Part shown: piece after piece, positions 1 to 13,374 of the stretch
Layout: each line of letters begins with the position of its first letter
How positions within the stretch are numbered: the stretch's first letter is position 1
Source of the DNA: Oxytricha trifallax
Taxonomy: Eukaryota > Ciliophora > Spirotrichea > Sporadotrichida > Oxytrichidae
NCBI GenBank assembly: GCA_000711775.1
Contig: ARYC01017213.1
Coordinates: 1-64,000, forward strand
Direction: 5' to 3'
DNA: 64,000 nucleotides
The notes under the pieces: generated by a model
Told to the model about the DNA's origin: nothing
The model's database searches: none
The model's input: the letters and a program-made list of their open reading frames with translations, nothing else
Made by a program: the position numbers and the translations under genes

Positions 1-3000
1 TGTTAAAGCCGAAGATGTTTAAAATTGTAAGCTCATAAAAAAGAAGAAATTTCCAGTTTCGATGACTTGATTAAAGATTAAGAAGTTGACAATCCAGATC
101 CAGAATATATAAATATATCTTTGGAAGATGATTTAGACGAAGATATTGGAGATGGTAACTATATCTCTAATTAGGATGATTATATTCGAAGTATGCAGTT
201 TAAAAAACTCTTGACCAACAGTGATATTTTCAGTAAGAAGTAAATAAAGACCAAAAGTCCTAATTGATTTTGAGTTAGATGAAAAATAATAACAATTCAA
301 ATATCAACCCTCTTTTCTCGTAAGAAGATGATAAAGATCATCTTGAAGAACTGGAGAACAACTTAGACCTCAATACGTTCAATTAAACTGTGAGAGGCAT
401 TTCAGATTACCAATATTCGCAGTAGCGATTACCAAATCAAGAAGGACAGATGATTTAATTATACCAAGAAACTCAAATGTCAGATTACCAAAGTAAAATT
501 GAAACTTTATAAACTAAGCCACGCACTTGGGAAGAATAATAGATTTTAATAAAAGACTTATTACACAGCTTATTAGAAATTTTCAAGACAAGCCCTTACT
601 GTAATTACTGGTTTTACTAAGCCACTTATAAAAACACCGTTAAGATTCTTTAATGAGTTGAAAGTTTTTACTTCTAACATAGAAGAACTGAAGGAACAAA
701 GAGAAATCATGCAAGAAAATCGGAAAAGCAAATCGAAAATTTCAAGATAAGTGAGCAATCAGAGCAAAGAAAAATTATCATATGAACAGCTGCGACTGAA
801 GAAAACTTAAGATGATAACTCCAAATAAATACCACGAAATTAAAGAAAATAAAGAGCTAATTGAATAACAAAAGCAACCACAGAAACCATCAAAGCCCAC
901 AGCCATTACCAAGGATTTCAAACACGGTTCTGAGACTAAAAATTATGGAAGAGTGGAAGATAATAAGGAGAAGAAGTCACTCTCACGCTTATACGTATCG
1001 CCACTATTGAATGAGAATAGTGAGGAAGATACAATACTCCATCGCTTTCACATAATTGATTTCCCTCTTCCAAGTTTCACAGATAGCGAAATAGTTCATA
1101 TTAAGAGCACTCTTGGCTATGCTGTCAAACTCTATAAATACATTGAAAACGACTGCGACTCATATAAAAAAGCTATGTTCACAGGATCACCTTTTTTTCA
1201 ATGCAATAGACATCGCCTTATGCATACCTCCTTTAGGTATCAAGTTTCTCCAGGATCAAATAAAACCAAATTCTTTCAGAATAGAAATTACAAGCAGGCC
1301 TTCAACACAGATTATTATTTCAAGCCAGAAATCTGCAATTAACCCGAAAACTACTCATACGCACGAACTTCTCGGGCTGCTTAATATACTATGTGATGGT
1401 CCAGTCTACAATGATTTGAGAGCCACCTTTATGATGCTGGCTGCATTTTATTCTTCTGAGCCTGAATAAATAACAAGTGACCACTTTCTGAACCCTTTTA
1501 ATTTCCCTTTAAGATAAGTGCTCCATGCTCTGGTCTTCAATTATAAGTTGCAGCCTTTTAAAGTCACAATATTCCATGAGGTAGATTATACAACAAACAA
1601 CTTGTCAGCCTTTCCATCGATATTTGAACTTAACCATAAGAATCTAGACACTCTAAGTGAACGCGTCTATGGAGAGGGCTCTGTGGTTATCGAGGTTGTT
1701 TATTTTAATGATAATAATCCAATCCCTCGGTCTGAGTTTGTGGTGTTAAGGGAGGACGAAGACTACCTTTTTGTTGCCATGTCAATGAAGAGAGGATCAT
1801 TAAAATACCCTAACTTTTCACCAATCAAAAAGGCAAAGAACAGGAATATGTTATTAACTTGATCGATGAAATCCTAAATGATGAGGCTTTTTAAATTGGG
1901 CTTAACATGCCAGTTTAGCTGAGGTTTTATTCGGTAACTTTATAAGACACACCTCCTCCCACCACTATGCTTGGAACACCTGCGAGCTACTAATACAGAC
2001 TTAGAAACTGTTGGGTCAAGTTTTTTAATTGGTAAGTTTTGTTATATTTAACTTTTGTAGCTACAATGTCACGGAGCTGGAATATTGCGTTGCAGATATT
2101 TCCAAAGAGGAAAAGTATATGTTCATGCTTGTCGATAAGATAGTCTCTAAAGTCTAGAAAAAATTTAAATTGCACAATAAGGAGCAATACCCTTACTGTA
2201 ACATATTAGTCTAAACTAAGCCAACTTAAAATGCTCTTAGGAGGATCAAACAAAAGATTGTCAATTTCGGTAAGCTTAATTATTTTCAACCATAAAGGTA
2301 AAAATGAAAAGTTAGAGGAATATGTGAAACATATGGATCGAAAACACAATGAATTCAACATTTATATCTGTTTAGACACTATCTTATAAGCTAGCCAACT
2401 TTATAAGGACGTGAAAAAGGTTTTCAAAGGGAAGTTATCCCATGAGTATAAGAAGTTTACTGAACTTATTGATGAAATCACTAATTCAGCATAGCTAGTA
2501 ATTACTAAGAATGTTCCTGGCATGCCCGTTATACTAAAGCACTTGTAATTATTATACTTTCCTAACAATATTATTACATACAGATAAACCGAAACTAGAA
2601 AAAATACGAAATAATCAGTAAAACGTCTAAGAAATTGAGTTAAACTATGAGATCCCTTATGACTTAAGATAATATAATGAACATTTTATTGTGCTCTAAG
2701 CAAAGGCACTACATCAGTAGACCCTCTTCTTTATTGGATATCAAGAGATTCGATTAATAAACAACGAAATAAAATAGAATGATCCATTCATTCCATAAAG
2801 TCACGATCTCCCCAGAAATTCTAAACTTAGACCTCCATTCCATGAATACCAGTATTTGCGTATTTTCTTGAAGGCCCAGAAATTCAGTGCATCAACCTTA
2901 AAAACTTGGAAAACATTGAAGTAAGTTGATGTTTGTCTCTTCATAAATTTTATAGTCAACCCAGGCCATTTGGAGATATAAGCGTGATTAAATAAGAATA

Positions 3001-4566
3001 AAAGCCGTTCAGTTCCTATTCCTTAAAAAAGCTGTATAAAAGCCCACAACACATTTACTCTGTTTAAACGCCTTTATAATTCCATTCAATGTCAAAGAAA
3101 CTTGATGCCGAGTAACGGGAGTAGAAGAGGATAGCCTATGAATAATATACAAATAGTGAACTTCAGACTCCAGAAGGCTTTAAAGTTATTAGAACAAAGT
3201 CAATGGAATGAATAAGATGATGAATCAAAAGAGCTTTTGAGGAAAAGATACAAAAAGTAGGAATCTAAACAGCCCATCTAAAGTATAGCTAAAAGCAATC
3301 TATCTTCGTAACTTGACCCCACTAACCAAGATGCCCAGTCCACTTAAACTGCAAATGCTAACAAATGTAACCCATAGTAAGCAAGATAATTCAAGGTTTC
3401 CGCTTAGAGCTAACAGTAGTAGATTCCTGTTTCATCTCAACAACCGAGTCCACGACAGAATCTACAGAACTCTTAATCTAAGAATAAAAGCGTTTCTCAA
3501 AGCCCAAATTAAAGCGGTTTCAATTCTGATAAATCAAACTAACTTGTAAACAAGAATAAAAAAAAATCTGTAAAAGTAATTCAACTCTTCAAGCACACAG
3601 AAAAAGAAAAAGAAACTTTAAGAAGAAGTATAAATTAACTAAGCTGAAAGCCATAGAAGTGGTAGTAGTTTGTAAGGAACACAAAGGGAAGGGTCTGGTA
3701 ATAAGGCTAAAGATTCCAATTTCGATTAAAATTTTAATGATGAGGAAAATTTAATGAATAGTAGATTCAATAAGAAATTAAAATAATCATCTTGCTTAGG
3801 AAAACAAGAAAGGAATAATGACAATAATCAAAGCGATGAAGATTTGAGTCAAGAAGACTAAGGAGGAGTTGTAGATGAAGAGAGTAAATCTAAATCCGAT
3901 AATGTAGACAACAGAGAAGGTGATGATGGAGAGGAGGTGTAATAGACATAATAAGTGACCCCTAAATAAAACGACCCAAAACCTTTTCAGCCAATGGATA
4001 ACTAGAACAGTCCTCAAAAGAAGATATCAAGGACAATGAGAAAAGATTATCAACTAAGAAAAAGAATAAGTGATAACAAATGGAATCGCAACAGACTCCA
4101 TATTTTACATCAAACTTTAAACTATAGTAAAAGGATCAGAGCTAACATCATGCTGGCTGGAAATCTAAAGGCAGGGCATAGAGATGCAAAACCCAAATAA
4201 TTAATTTTGCAGACACTACAAACAAATCCGAAAAATTAAAATTAATAAGTCTGCTCTGATTCGGTAAAAGTGTAGAAAGATTAGAAACCACAAGCAAAAT
4301 CTTTCCAATCAAAGTAGGAAGTCAAAAGAGACTTGATTGAGGAGTAATTCATTTTCAATAAGGAATTTTTTGAAAAATCCAAAGCCAATTATGGTGATGA
4401 AAGTAGCGAAAATGAGTACTTTAATCAATAAGATCCTGGATTATTCCCTACCTCTTCTACAACAATCAACTCAGGCACTACGTCAACCTAGAAAAACGTG
4501 GGCCAGCATGGTACAGTGGGCTCTGGTAAGAATAGTTAGGGAATTCTGAAACCCTAAAATTAGTGA
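1..4566 (+). CDS. Large Gln-rich protein, 3' part of gene, function unknown
   Basis: A reading frame that is nearly continuous once TAA/TAG are read as Gln. It enters at the window edge and ends at TGA 4564-4566. Three introns fit well with GT-AG ends and keep the frame: 2032-2060, 2270-2297 and 2921-2955. The N-terminal 900 bases encode acidic, Gln-rich sequence. About 950-2900 encodes a more globular part, with stretches such as LLGLLNILCDGPVYNDLRA and FEVVLRED-like beta-rich segments. From 3190 to the stop it is low-complexity Gln/Asn/Ser sequence. The frame slips by one base at several places, for example the T-run near 1195 and the A-run near 2605. These could be long-read indels or decay, so the exact protein is uncertain. 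No known domain is recognised. It may continue upstream, and no IES is evident in it. Confidence 0.55.
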
Positions 4567-4601
4567 GTACACTTTTCGATCTACTTGTTATTACTGATTT
4601 T

Positions 4602-4631
4602 ATTTTAGAAGAAATTTGTCCTGAGAAGTGA
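4602..4631 (+). pseudogene. Stray PEK-type C-terminal fragment
   Basis: Reads ILEEICPEK followed by TGA, the same ending as the gene family that fills 5.7-31.7 kb. It lies 35 bases past the stop of the preceding gene, in another frame. It could be a last piece of a lost family copy, or an alternative C-terminus of the upstream gene if one base is missing near 4520. Coincidence cannot be excluded for nine residues. Confidence 0.3.
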
Positions 4632-5707
4632 TGAAAGACAAATTATTTATCAAAATATTATTAAATTTAAAATAGAAGTGTTTGTTAATAAATTGATTTA
4701 AAATATTTTAACTTATCTAATATTTTCTATAATAAATTCTCTTTTATATAGATTCATTAATTATTATTATTCTCTTTTTTTATTCTTAAACGAATTTTCG
4801 TTATTGTGTTATAATAAAATTTATAGTATCCATATTACCTATTCAAGATTAAATATAATTTATATAAATTACAATTTAAATTTATTTAATTTACAAATAA
4901 CTTTCTATAAATATAATACATGGTCCAAAAGTAAATTACCTCAAAATGGTAAAATTGATGTAAAGTATGAGATAATACGAGATATATTAAGATTGCTCAA
5001 TTTGATTTAAAACATTCGAATCCTTATTAAATAAAAATTACTTATAAATTTATATTTTTAAATCAATTTTATACAAACAGAAATATGAAAATTAGAACGA
5101 GAAGCATTTAATGTAAATCATAATATATTTTTTTATTAAATAATTTTTGTAAAATAAATTAAATATTTACCTTTATTTATTAATAATTAAATTGAATGCC
5201 TAAATTCATATATATCTATTATTTGAAATTAATATTGGATAATTAATTTCTCAAATATTAGGTCAAGGTAATAATTAAAAAATTTATACATTAATTTGAA
5301 TATTTAAATTATACATGACAATTTACTTGATTTTTTAATTAATTAATTAATAATATTTTTATAATAAATAATCTCAATAAATCTAGATGATGCTTAATCT
5401 TGCTTAAGATCTAATTAATTTTCTTAAATATTACTCCGAAGTTTCAATTATTTTAGTAATAATTCTATATGTATCTTGGAATACAAGATAGAATAAAATA
5501 AAAGAATAAAACCTTCTAGAAATTAGGTATAATCTTTATTAATCAAATAAAATTTCTTTTAATCTTTAATGTTTCTATTTTGAATAAATAGACAAAATTA
5601 TGATAAGTTTCCTTCAAAAATTTATATATAATAATGAAAAAGATTTTTGAATTAGATAATTAGCAATTACTTCATTTGATTGTTAAGCCTTCAAGTATAC
5701 TTGTAAA
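4632..5707. other. AT-rich spacer
   Basis: Very AT-rich sequence without a convincing reading frame in the ciliate code. Short poly-A/T runs and TTAATTAA-type palindromes (near 5340) are present. Nothing resembling a gene, repeat unit or RNA was seen. Confidence 0.5.
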
Positions 5708-5929
5708 ATGTTTAATGACATAGAAAATTAAATTCATACTTATCAAGAAAAATTTAACTAAATAAAAAATCTCCAAACAAACGCGAATCAATAAAAATTA
5801 TAAGATCTCTTATAGAAAACTTAAAATTTATTTTATGAATTATCTGAATAATTCTAAAATAAAAATTTGATTCATTACTTTGAATTAGCCGAAGAAAACA
5901 TACTAAATACTATATATCCTGAGAAATGA
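5708..5929 (+). pseudogene. PEK family copy 1, C-terminal half only
   Basis: An open frame of 73 residues from ATG 5708 to TGA 5927-5929, ending NILNTIYPEK. The body is Gln/Asn/Leu-rich and looks helical. Upstream, from 5634, another frame reads SILVKCL, which resembles the region before the family cysteine motif (ILNMIC) but is one base out of phase. The copy is therefore either missing its N-terminal half or carries a one-base slip near 5705. It is the first recognisable member of the array. Confidence 0.5.
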
Positions 5930-6525
5930 AGTAAATGCTTAATTAATAATTTAATAATTCAAATTTATGTAAAACCTTATCTTTATTTATTATTACAAAA
6001 TAATTAAAATTTAAATAAAAATATTTATAAATTGTCGGATATAAATTTATCCAAACAATAATAAACCATTTATATAAATAAAAGCATTTATATTAATATA
6101 ACTTTTTATAATTAAAAGAAAAATGAAATTTATTAAATTTAATAATATTTGCTCAAATAAAATTTAGCTAAAATATATTAAATTTTAAGAAATATCTCAG
6201 TATCTAAAAGATGAAATATATAATTAATGAATTATAAGTAATAAGTCACTTCAATAGAAATAATACTTAATAGATTTACTTGTATATAAATAACCTAATT
6301 TTTATTTTTGTTAGAAAATATGTTAATAATTTGAAAATTCTCGAATTATATGCAATTACCTTAATAAATTTATAAAATTAAATTAAATACATATAAAAAT
6401 GTATTCAAATAAATTTTTAAATACTTAATTTTTCAAATTTAATATAAAATTATTTAAATTAACAATCTCAAACAATTTTATAATAATAATAATAATAATA
6501 ATAATACATTTACTTTAATTTATAA

Positions 6526-7297
6526 ATGAATTCAAGCTTTATCAAATAATTCGAATCATTAGATATATCTCAAGTCGAAAGATTGGGCAAACAATAAACT
6601 TTCTAAATTATTATAGATAGACTGTCAAACTCTATTCAAACTATAAATTAAATTTTGGAATCAATCAATTAATCCTATTTACTTTATAATCAAAATGAAA
6701 AACTTTTTAAGAACATTTGTTATCCATTTTTTCACAATATGAAAAAGCGATATGTAAAATAAGAATTCTGTAGATATATAAATTAGATTCTATAATAAGA
6801 TAAATTTAGGAAACTTTATAGAGATTTAATGGAGGATAAGGATAATATTATAAATTATAAGAAAAGAGTAACTTAAGTTTACAAATCATTTGAATCTAAT
6901 TAAGTTTTAGCTTAGAAGTATTTAGATCAATTTAATTATGAAACTCAAGAAATCTAAAAGAAAATTATAAAATAGAAATAAAATTACTATTAAGAACTAT
7001 GATTTGATTAAAAATTAAACAATTGAGTAATTTTAATTAAATGGGTTAATTTTTAAATCTTTGGTAATACACTAATGCATCACTCATTTCTGCAAGCCTA
7101 CTACTAATAAAAATTGAATAATACATAAGCAAGAAATGTACTAGAAGATTACCTTATGCTATAAAGTAATTAATATACGCTTAAATGAATTATATTTTTA
7201 TTTCTTATTATGCTATTACTATCATTATTATTACTCTTAAGAAATAGAAATTGAAATAGAGAATTTAATAATGGAAAGGATAATACCTGAAAAATGA
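6526..7297 (+). CDS. PEK family copy 2 (one IES)
   Basis: ATG 6526 opens a frame that runs to 6996 and then meets a stop. The sequence TTAAGAA at 6990-6996 is repeated at 7237-7243. Deleting 6990-7236 joins the two parts in frame and gives 174 residues ending RIIPEK-TGA. The cysteine motif appears as NICYPFFHNMKKRY near residue 65. N- and C-terminal parts are predicted helical and Gln/Lys/Asn-rich, with no signal peptide or membrane segment. Length and ending match uninterrupted paralogues, which supports the join. The family function is unknown. Confidence 0.75.
6990..7236. other. IES in PEK copy 2, pointer TTAAGAA
   Basis: A 247-base AT-rich insert bounded by the 7-bp direct repeat TTAAGAA. 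It lacks GT-AG ends and contains in-frame TGA. Its removal restores the reading frame of the host gene exactly, which is the behaviour of an internal eliminated sequence. Confidence 0.7.
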
Positions 7298-7570
7298 AAG
7301 TCACTTTATTTCAAAATATTAGCAATAAACATACTTTTAATTAACTTCATTTTATTATAATATAATTTAAATACATTAAATCATTCTAGCTTTTTAAATG
7401 TAAGTTGTTTATGCCCATTGAAGAATGAGCTTTTATTTGAATTAACCTAATTCAATGAATTTAATTTTTACTATTTTAAATTTAAAAATACTAAAATTAA
7501 AATTTTTTTTCATATATAAGAATGCATGATTTTTATTTAAATTATAATATTAATTTTTTTTTTTTATATA

Positions 7571-8353
7571 ATGGATAGCTATGCCAACTTATTCGAAAGT
7601 TAATTTGTCGATTAAAATTTGAATCAATAGTAAATATATGAAATCATAGTTGAGTACCTCGAGGAGTGTATTTATATATTGAGTGATGAAATCTCTGCTG
7701 AGATTGATTCAGATGATTATAGTGAAATTTCTATACCAAATGAAGAAATATTAAACATGTTTTGTCACAATAATAAATTTACTATGAAAAATAACAGAAA
7801 ATTTATTTTAAAATCATTATATAACGCATTTTAATAAAGAGAGTTCAGTTAATTCTCAATAGAAATAACAAAAGGATCTAGAAATATATATAAAAATTTA
7901 TAAGATTTGAAATATTTTTACAAAAAGTATTATTATTAGAATAAAAAAGAAAGGAAAAAATTACAGCGAATATATAATAAATTTATTATTTTATACTAAT
8001 TATATTTCAAATTTTTATGTATAATTTTACGTTTTTATGAATCTTAGTGAAGTATTAGTATTATAATTATTTTTGTTTTACCTTTAAATTTTAATTATTT
8101 GTTCTAGAGTACCTACGAAAAGTTTAATTTTATTAGTTTTTAATGTTTATAAATTATAATTGAAAGTTTCACGCAATCAAATATAATTTAATAATAAAAT
8201 GACAAACAATAATTATAATAATATCTTAATAAGTATAAATTTGAAACTATTTAGTCTCTCAAATATGTAGAAAATCTTTAAAATAAGTTTAATATTAAAA
8301 TTGATAAAATTATTGAAGAATTAATAATATATAGAGTATTACCAGAAAAATGA
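7571..8353 (+). CDS. PEK family copy 3 (one IES)
   Basis: ATG 7571 follows a T-rich tract. The frame runs to 8004, where TAATTATA is repeated at 8210-8217. Removing 7997-8209 gives 189 residues ending RVLPEK-TGA, the longest intact member. The cysteine motif reads ILNMFCHNNKF near residue 77. The first 70 residues are unusually acidic (EIVEYLEECIYILSDEIS) compared with the basic paralogues. The C-terminal half is Lys/Tyr/Asn-rich and probably helical. Function unknown. Confidence 0.75.
7997..8209. other. IES in PEK copy 3, pointer TAATTATA
   Basis: A 213-base AT-rich insert between two copies of the 8-bp repeat TAATTATA (7997-8004 and 8210-8217). Removal with one repeat retained keeps the frame. 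No GT-AG boundary fits this interval. Confidence 0.7.
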
Positions 8354-9062
8354 AAGTTTAAATTCCAATGTATAAATTGATCTCAAAATATAAGTATACT
8401 TTGAAAATAATTTAAGCTCGAAATTTATAATATAATTAATTTTTTAATTTTAGTATTCTATTTTAATCAATGTAACTTTTAGGATTCACTATAATATAGC
8501 GAAATTGAGAAATTTAGTATTTCAAATTAAAAATCTAATAAAAATAAAAATCACTTTTATTTATATTAGGAAATGATTTAATTTAATTTTGAACTCTTTA
8601 AAGAAATTTAAAATAGAGTTTTTATTTTCACATTCAAATTTAATGATACCCTAAACTAAATGATCTAATAAAGTTTTTATCATTTGGAAATAACAGTCAT
8701 TAAAGTTAAAAATAAGTTAATATTATAAATAGAGTAGATTATAAATATAAAGAGAAAGAGAAAATTTTTTAAAAAATTATTCTTCCTTTCAATTTATATT
8801 AAGGAAGTTACAGTATTTTTGCTTAAAATAAAATTTGCTTGAATGATTATGAAAATTATAAAGTATTTTAAATTTGGGAGCGACCTAGATTGTAAAATAT
8901 CTTTAATTTTTATTAAAAATATTAAAAACAATTATTATATTATTAGCATGTAGACTTATTAAATATATAAAAATAATGTTCCAAAACACAATTGTTGAAT
9001 ATTTAAACTCATAATTTTAGTATAAATGATTTTTAAAAAATTTAAAATTAATTAATTATAAA
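8354..9062. other. Spacer between PEK copies 3 and 4
   Basis: AT-rich with no open frame of note in the ciliate code. A GC-richer stretch, GGGAGCGACC, occurs near 8876, but no gene or repeat could be supported. Confidence 0.4.
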
Positions 9063-9590
9063 ATGGAAATGAACTTAAACTATTAATAAGAAACCTAAAC
9101 ACCATATCAACTTGATTTTATGACTAAATAATAGACATACAAAAACATAGAGGAACAACTGTAACAATGTTTAGAAATTTTAACTGAAATAAGATTTTAA
9201 CTAGAAATGATTCAACGAAACATAATTCCTATAAAAAATGAGCCAATTTTAAACATGATTTGCCAAAAATATTCAAGATATTTCAATTTTTAACAGGAAA
9301 AAAGACTAATTTATCGTTAAATAAATGCTGTCTTTAAATATCAAGACTATTACAATTTTCTCCATGAATTATATAGTAAACATATAAGGCCACTTTAATT
9401 GAAACTGAAACGAAAATATGACTTGGAATTCCAAAACGATCGCAAGATAATATGCAAAAAACTAAATTGCTACAAATACGAAGCTGATTTATATTTAAAG
9501 GCGAGTTAAGATATTAGAATTGCTGTATAATCTAAAGTTGAAGAGATAATTGAGAGTTTTATAATTAAAAGAATTATGCCTGAGAAGTGA
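9063..9590 (+). CDS. PEK family copy 4, uninterrupted
   Basis: A single open frame from ATG 9063 to TGA 9588-9590 gives 175 residues in the TAA/TAG=Gln code. It has the full family pattern. The N-terminus is variable and Gln-rich. The motif ILNMICQKYSRYF lies around residues 71-83. A helical middle contains KYDLEF and YKYEAD. The end reads VEEIIESFIIKRIMPEK. No intron or IES is needed, so it serves as the reference for interpreting interrupted copies. No catalytic motif, signal peptide or membrane span is visible. Function unknown. Confidence 0.85.
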
Positions 9591-9679
9591 TAATAACTAA
9601 CATAATTCATTTTACTTAAGATTTAGATATTCATATTTTTCATATTTTATCATAAATTATTTTAAAATTATTTTTCATT

Positions 9680-10380
9680 ATTACTAGTATTTTTACTTCC
9701 AAATTTGGACCTTGGAGCAACTCATTTAGTGGGTGGTGATAGAGTTGAAGACATAGCTTTGAAAAAGCCTCGTTTTCATTTCTTAGGTGGCGACAGTAAA
9801 CAAGAGAATATTGTGAAGTTATGTTATTGTTAACGATTGTCCTATGAAAATTACTTAAGAATTTAAATTCTAACTCCAACTAATGTTTATCTTATCCACT
9901 TGATCTCAAATGGTACCTTAAATTTTACATAATGCTTCAGATTCCCAGGTCAATTGAGCTCCGACCTAAAAATATAAAACTGGAATTACATTTACTAACG
10001 CAATAATTGAGTCAGGGTTGAAGCCCCCAGGATAAATTCTAAAAGGTAGATAGAGAACTAAGAGACTGACAAAAATATTTAATGGTAGTATTATGTAATA
10101 TATTATATAGTTAATCTGTTAATCTCTAATATTTATTGACATTCATTTAATAACTCTCTTTTCATCTTTAGGTATATTTCTTTTAAAATTAACTCTTAGA
10201 TCTCAAAAGATTTGACAGAAGTCGTAGCAAATCTGTTTCATGCTGTAATAGTAGTAACTAAATATTAAGTTTCTTGTAAGCTATGTTTGAATTAAGTAAA
10301 TAAAAACCCTGGATTAATTATAATTTCAGGTTATCACTAAAAATGAGAAGGCGGTTGCTATTTCTAAATGAGTTAATCAC
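9680..10380 (+). other. GC-richer coding-like island, unknown
   Basis: Less AT-rich than its surroundings. On + a frame is open from at least 9696 to TGA 10008-10010, including GATHLVGGDRVEDIALKK and LTPTNVYLIHLISNGTLNF. A second segment near 10200-10260 reads DLTEVVANLFHAVIVVTKY. On the minus strand 79 codons are also open (9640-9879) but lack an ATG. The + reading looks like part of a non-PEK gene, perhaps an MDS or a decayed gene stranded in the array. The product is not recognised. Confidence 0.35.
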
Positions 10381-10679
10381 ATAGCCCAATCAAAAAACCC
10401 CTTTTAATAATTCTCGGAGATCAAAATAAGAATATCCTAATTTGTGAAAGAATTTGGATAAAGGAGATTTTTTTTAAAGTCCAAAAATTCACAAAAGAAT
10501 CAAATTTTAGTTAAAATTTTAGTAGTAGTTCGATTTGGTTAATGCTATCATTTTTTTAATATTTAAATAGTTTGTTTTTATTCATTTATTCTAACAAAAA
10601 TGTATAATAAAATTTAAAGGATCATATTTTTATAATTAATTATTTAGAAAAATAAAATAAAACTATATAACTAAAATAA

Positions 10680-11177
10680 ATGGATCTAAACAACGTAAAT
10701 CAAGATTATAAAATTAATAATTAGTAATTACACTAAGAAATTGTAAGCAAAGTTGAAATATGTATGCAAACATTATAAAAAGCTCTTTACACTTATGTTT
10801 AATATGAGAATGAAAATTTACGTGATAAATCAATTTACAACTTAGTTTGCTAAAGCAAGTATATAATAAAAATGAGTTAACAAGATATTCTTTGGTATAA
10901 TAAATTTTCATTCAATTATAGGTTTGCGGAAATATTGTATCTCAAGGAATAACTATGGAAGAAATTGTGTGCAATATCTTAATTTTTGCAATTAGTGAAT
11001 AATTCATACAAAAGATTTGAAAATTAATTATCAAAAATGTAAGAATTTCTAAACAAATATTATAATGAAGCTAAACGAATTTCAAGAGAGGTTAAAAATA
11101 TAGAGAATCAATTTTATTAATAAATTGAGAAGACACTTGATAAGTTAATATTTGATAGAATTTTACCAGAAAAGTGA
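10680..11177 (+). CDS. PEK family copy 5, uninterrupted
   Basis: One open frame of 165 residues from ATG 10680 to TGA 11175-11177. The cysteine region is IYNLVCQSKYIIKM near residue 60. The C-terminal half is strongly helical with heptad-like Lys/Glu/Gln spacing and ends LDKLIFDRILPEK. No insert is required. Only Gln codons TAA/TAG interrupt the standard-code reading. Function unknown. Confidence 0.8.
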
Positions 11178-11628
11178 ATCTTTATTTATAATTGAACAAC
11201 TCACTATAATTCACTATATCATTGATAAATAAAATATTCAATTTTAGTTTTAATTGTAATTAATTAAATTAGAATTATATAAAATATCATTTTTATCACC
11301 TTATTATAAAAAAGGAAAAAATATAAGAATTTACAATTAAATCACATTTATTTACAATAATAATTCTAGGAAACACAGAAATATAACTTCTATATATTTA
11401 AAATATTTGATTGATTTTTTTAGAATTGCTGAGTATATACTAAAAATACATTATTTTAATATGCAAAAAATGCAAAACACTTATTTATGTAAAAGCATAA
11501 AACTTTAAATGCATTAGATTAAAACTGATGATTTAATTTAATTAGAAAAACAAACTTCTGAAAATTCAACTGATTATTATTTAATATTAATCTTACTCAA
11601 TAAATAATAATCTATAATATAAAAAATA

Positions 11629-12159
11629 ATGGAACTTATTTAGAAGATTTAATAAGAAATTCTAACATCTTATCAGAATCATGAATTGATAATATAATAA
11701 ATCTACTATAATATACAATGCAAATTGGAATAATGCTGTGAAACTATAAAACTTATAAGAAAGTAAATTTTTTAATTTTCTTTATACAGATGTCGTTCAA
11801 AAATTTGGAGAACTTTAAATATGATTTGTTCCATTCACCTAGAACCCAATTTTTATAAATGATATGATTTAATAGATCGAAATTTGAATTTAGCTATTCA
11901 AAAAATAAACTTTGATTAATTTCTAAAGGAATTAAATAAATTAAAAAAAAAGACTAGAAATCTTTTGAAAAAAATATAATCAAAATATGAACTGGAATTT
12001 TAAGTTACTAGCATGATAATATGTGAAGAACTAAAAAAATACAAATAGGAAGTTTAATAAGTTCAGAGGGAGGTGGAAAAAAGTAATAATTACATAGATT
12101 CCATAGTTTTAGAGTTACTTGAGAACTATATAATTGAGCGGATATCATCTGAAAAATGA
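11629..12159 (+). pseudogene. PEK family copy 6, one intron and an internal TGA
   Basis: ATG 11629 starts a frame with a 27-nt GT-AG intron at 11763-11789. After splicing it reads LNMICSIHLEPNFYK, then TGA at 11860-11862, then continues in the same frame to a family-like end ISSEK-TGA at 12157-12159. The internal stop in an otherwise collinear copy, and the changed ending (SSEK for xPEK), suggest a decaying paralogue. A point error at the TGA is the alternative. It is the only copy with a clear spliceosomal-type intron in its N-terminal half. Confidence 0.6.
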
Positions 12160-13367
12160 TTATAATTTAATTAATTGGAAAGAAATTCTAATGGATGGAT
12201 ATATTTTTCTATTAAAGAAAATAATTATAAACATATATATTTAATTTTGATAGTATATATTGAATAAATAAAATTATAATACAAATATATTTTAAAATAA
12301 AAACTCATAAAATAATTACAAATTAATTTTATTTAACATTAACACTCTTTCATATAAATTGTATAATTTTAAATCGTATGACATTTCATTACAAAAATAT
12401 ATATTAAAAACTTTCAATTGAATAATATTTTGAATAAAATAGAAATTATTAAAAAGTATTGATAATTAATTACATTGATCTGTATATATAAATATATAGT
12501 TTATTTCGCAATTATCTTCATTTAATTTACAATATAAATAAGTTATTATTATTAATAATTTAAAGCAGTGAAACAATAATATATATTATTAAGATTTACT
12601 AGTTATAATTTTTTAATTTTTTTCCCCTTATATTTATAATCTTAATTAAATACTGTCTATTTTATTTGAAAAATTAAAGGAAAATGAAACATGAAATTTT
12701 ACTTAATATAACGAATTTTATACTTACGAAGTAGAATTTAGAAATTCTGCGCATAGCATATACTAAATGGTCATTTAATAATTTTAGATATTAAATTACT
12801 ATACAACCTCCATTTAAAGTTATTTTTTAATTAGATATTAGCAAAAATACGAATATATATTATATTTTTTTTACAGTAAGATGTGTAAATATCTTTATAA
12901 TTTAAATAATTTATTTATATTATATGCTTTTAGATATATCTATTAAAAATAAATTTAATAAAAGATTACTTTAAAAAATCCATAGATTTCTTAAAATTAT
13001 ATCAATAATTTTAAATATTTAAATTTAAAGTATAAATTTGTATTGATATAATGTTATAATATAATTTAGTAAAATGTACTAATAGTGTTCTAATAAAAAT
13101 AATTAGAAAATATGGATTGCTTAAATTAATAGCAGAGTATTAGAATAATCTACTGTCTTGACTTCAATTATTAAACATTTTAATAAATTAGATTTAATTC
13201 GAAAAAAATCTAAAGTAAATTTTTCTTAAATAAAATTATATTTGACAATAGGATTGAAAAATCGTTAATGAATTAAAGAGTTAAATGGTGATACATAAAA
13301 AATTGATTTTTTTATAAATAAATATTGATCCAAATAATACATATGAAATTTCTTAGAAAATCTAATT
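12160..13367. other. AT-rich spacer with a weak ORF
   Basis: Mostly featureless AT-rich DNA. At 13074-13278 a 67-codon frame starting MYQQCSNKNNQKI is open in the ciliate code and is compositionally like a family N-terminus. It has no cysteine motif or PEK end, so it is at most a relic. Confidence 0.3.
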
Positions 13368-13374
13368 GTAATTT

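Noticed and set aside
6479..6506. (TAA)n tract before PEK copy 2 as a regulatory element
   Set aside because: Simple microsatellite, not seen before the other copies.
9640..9879. Minus-strand 79-codon ORF as a gene
   Set aside because: No ATG. The + strand frame over the same bases is longer.
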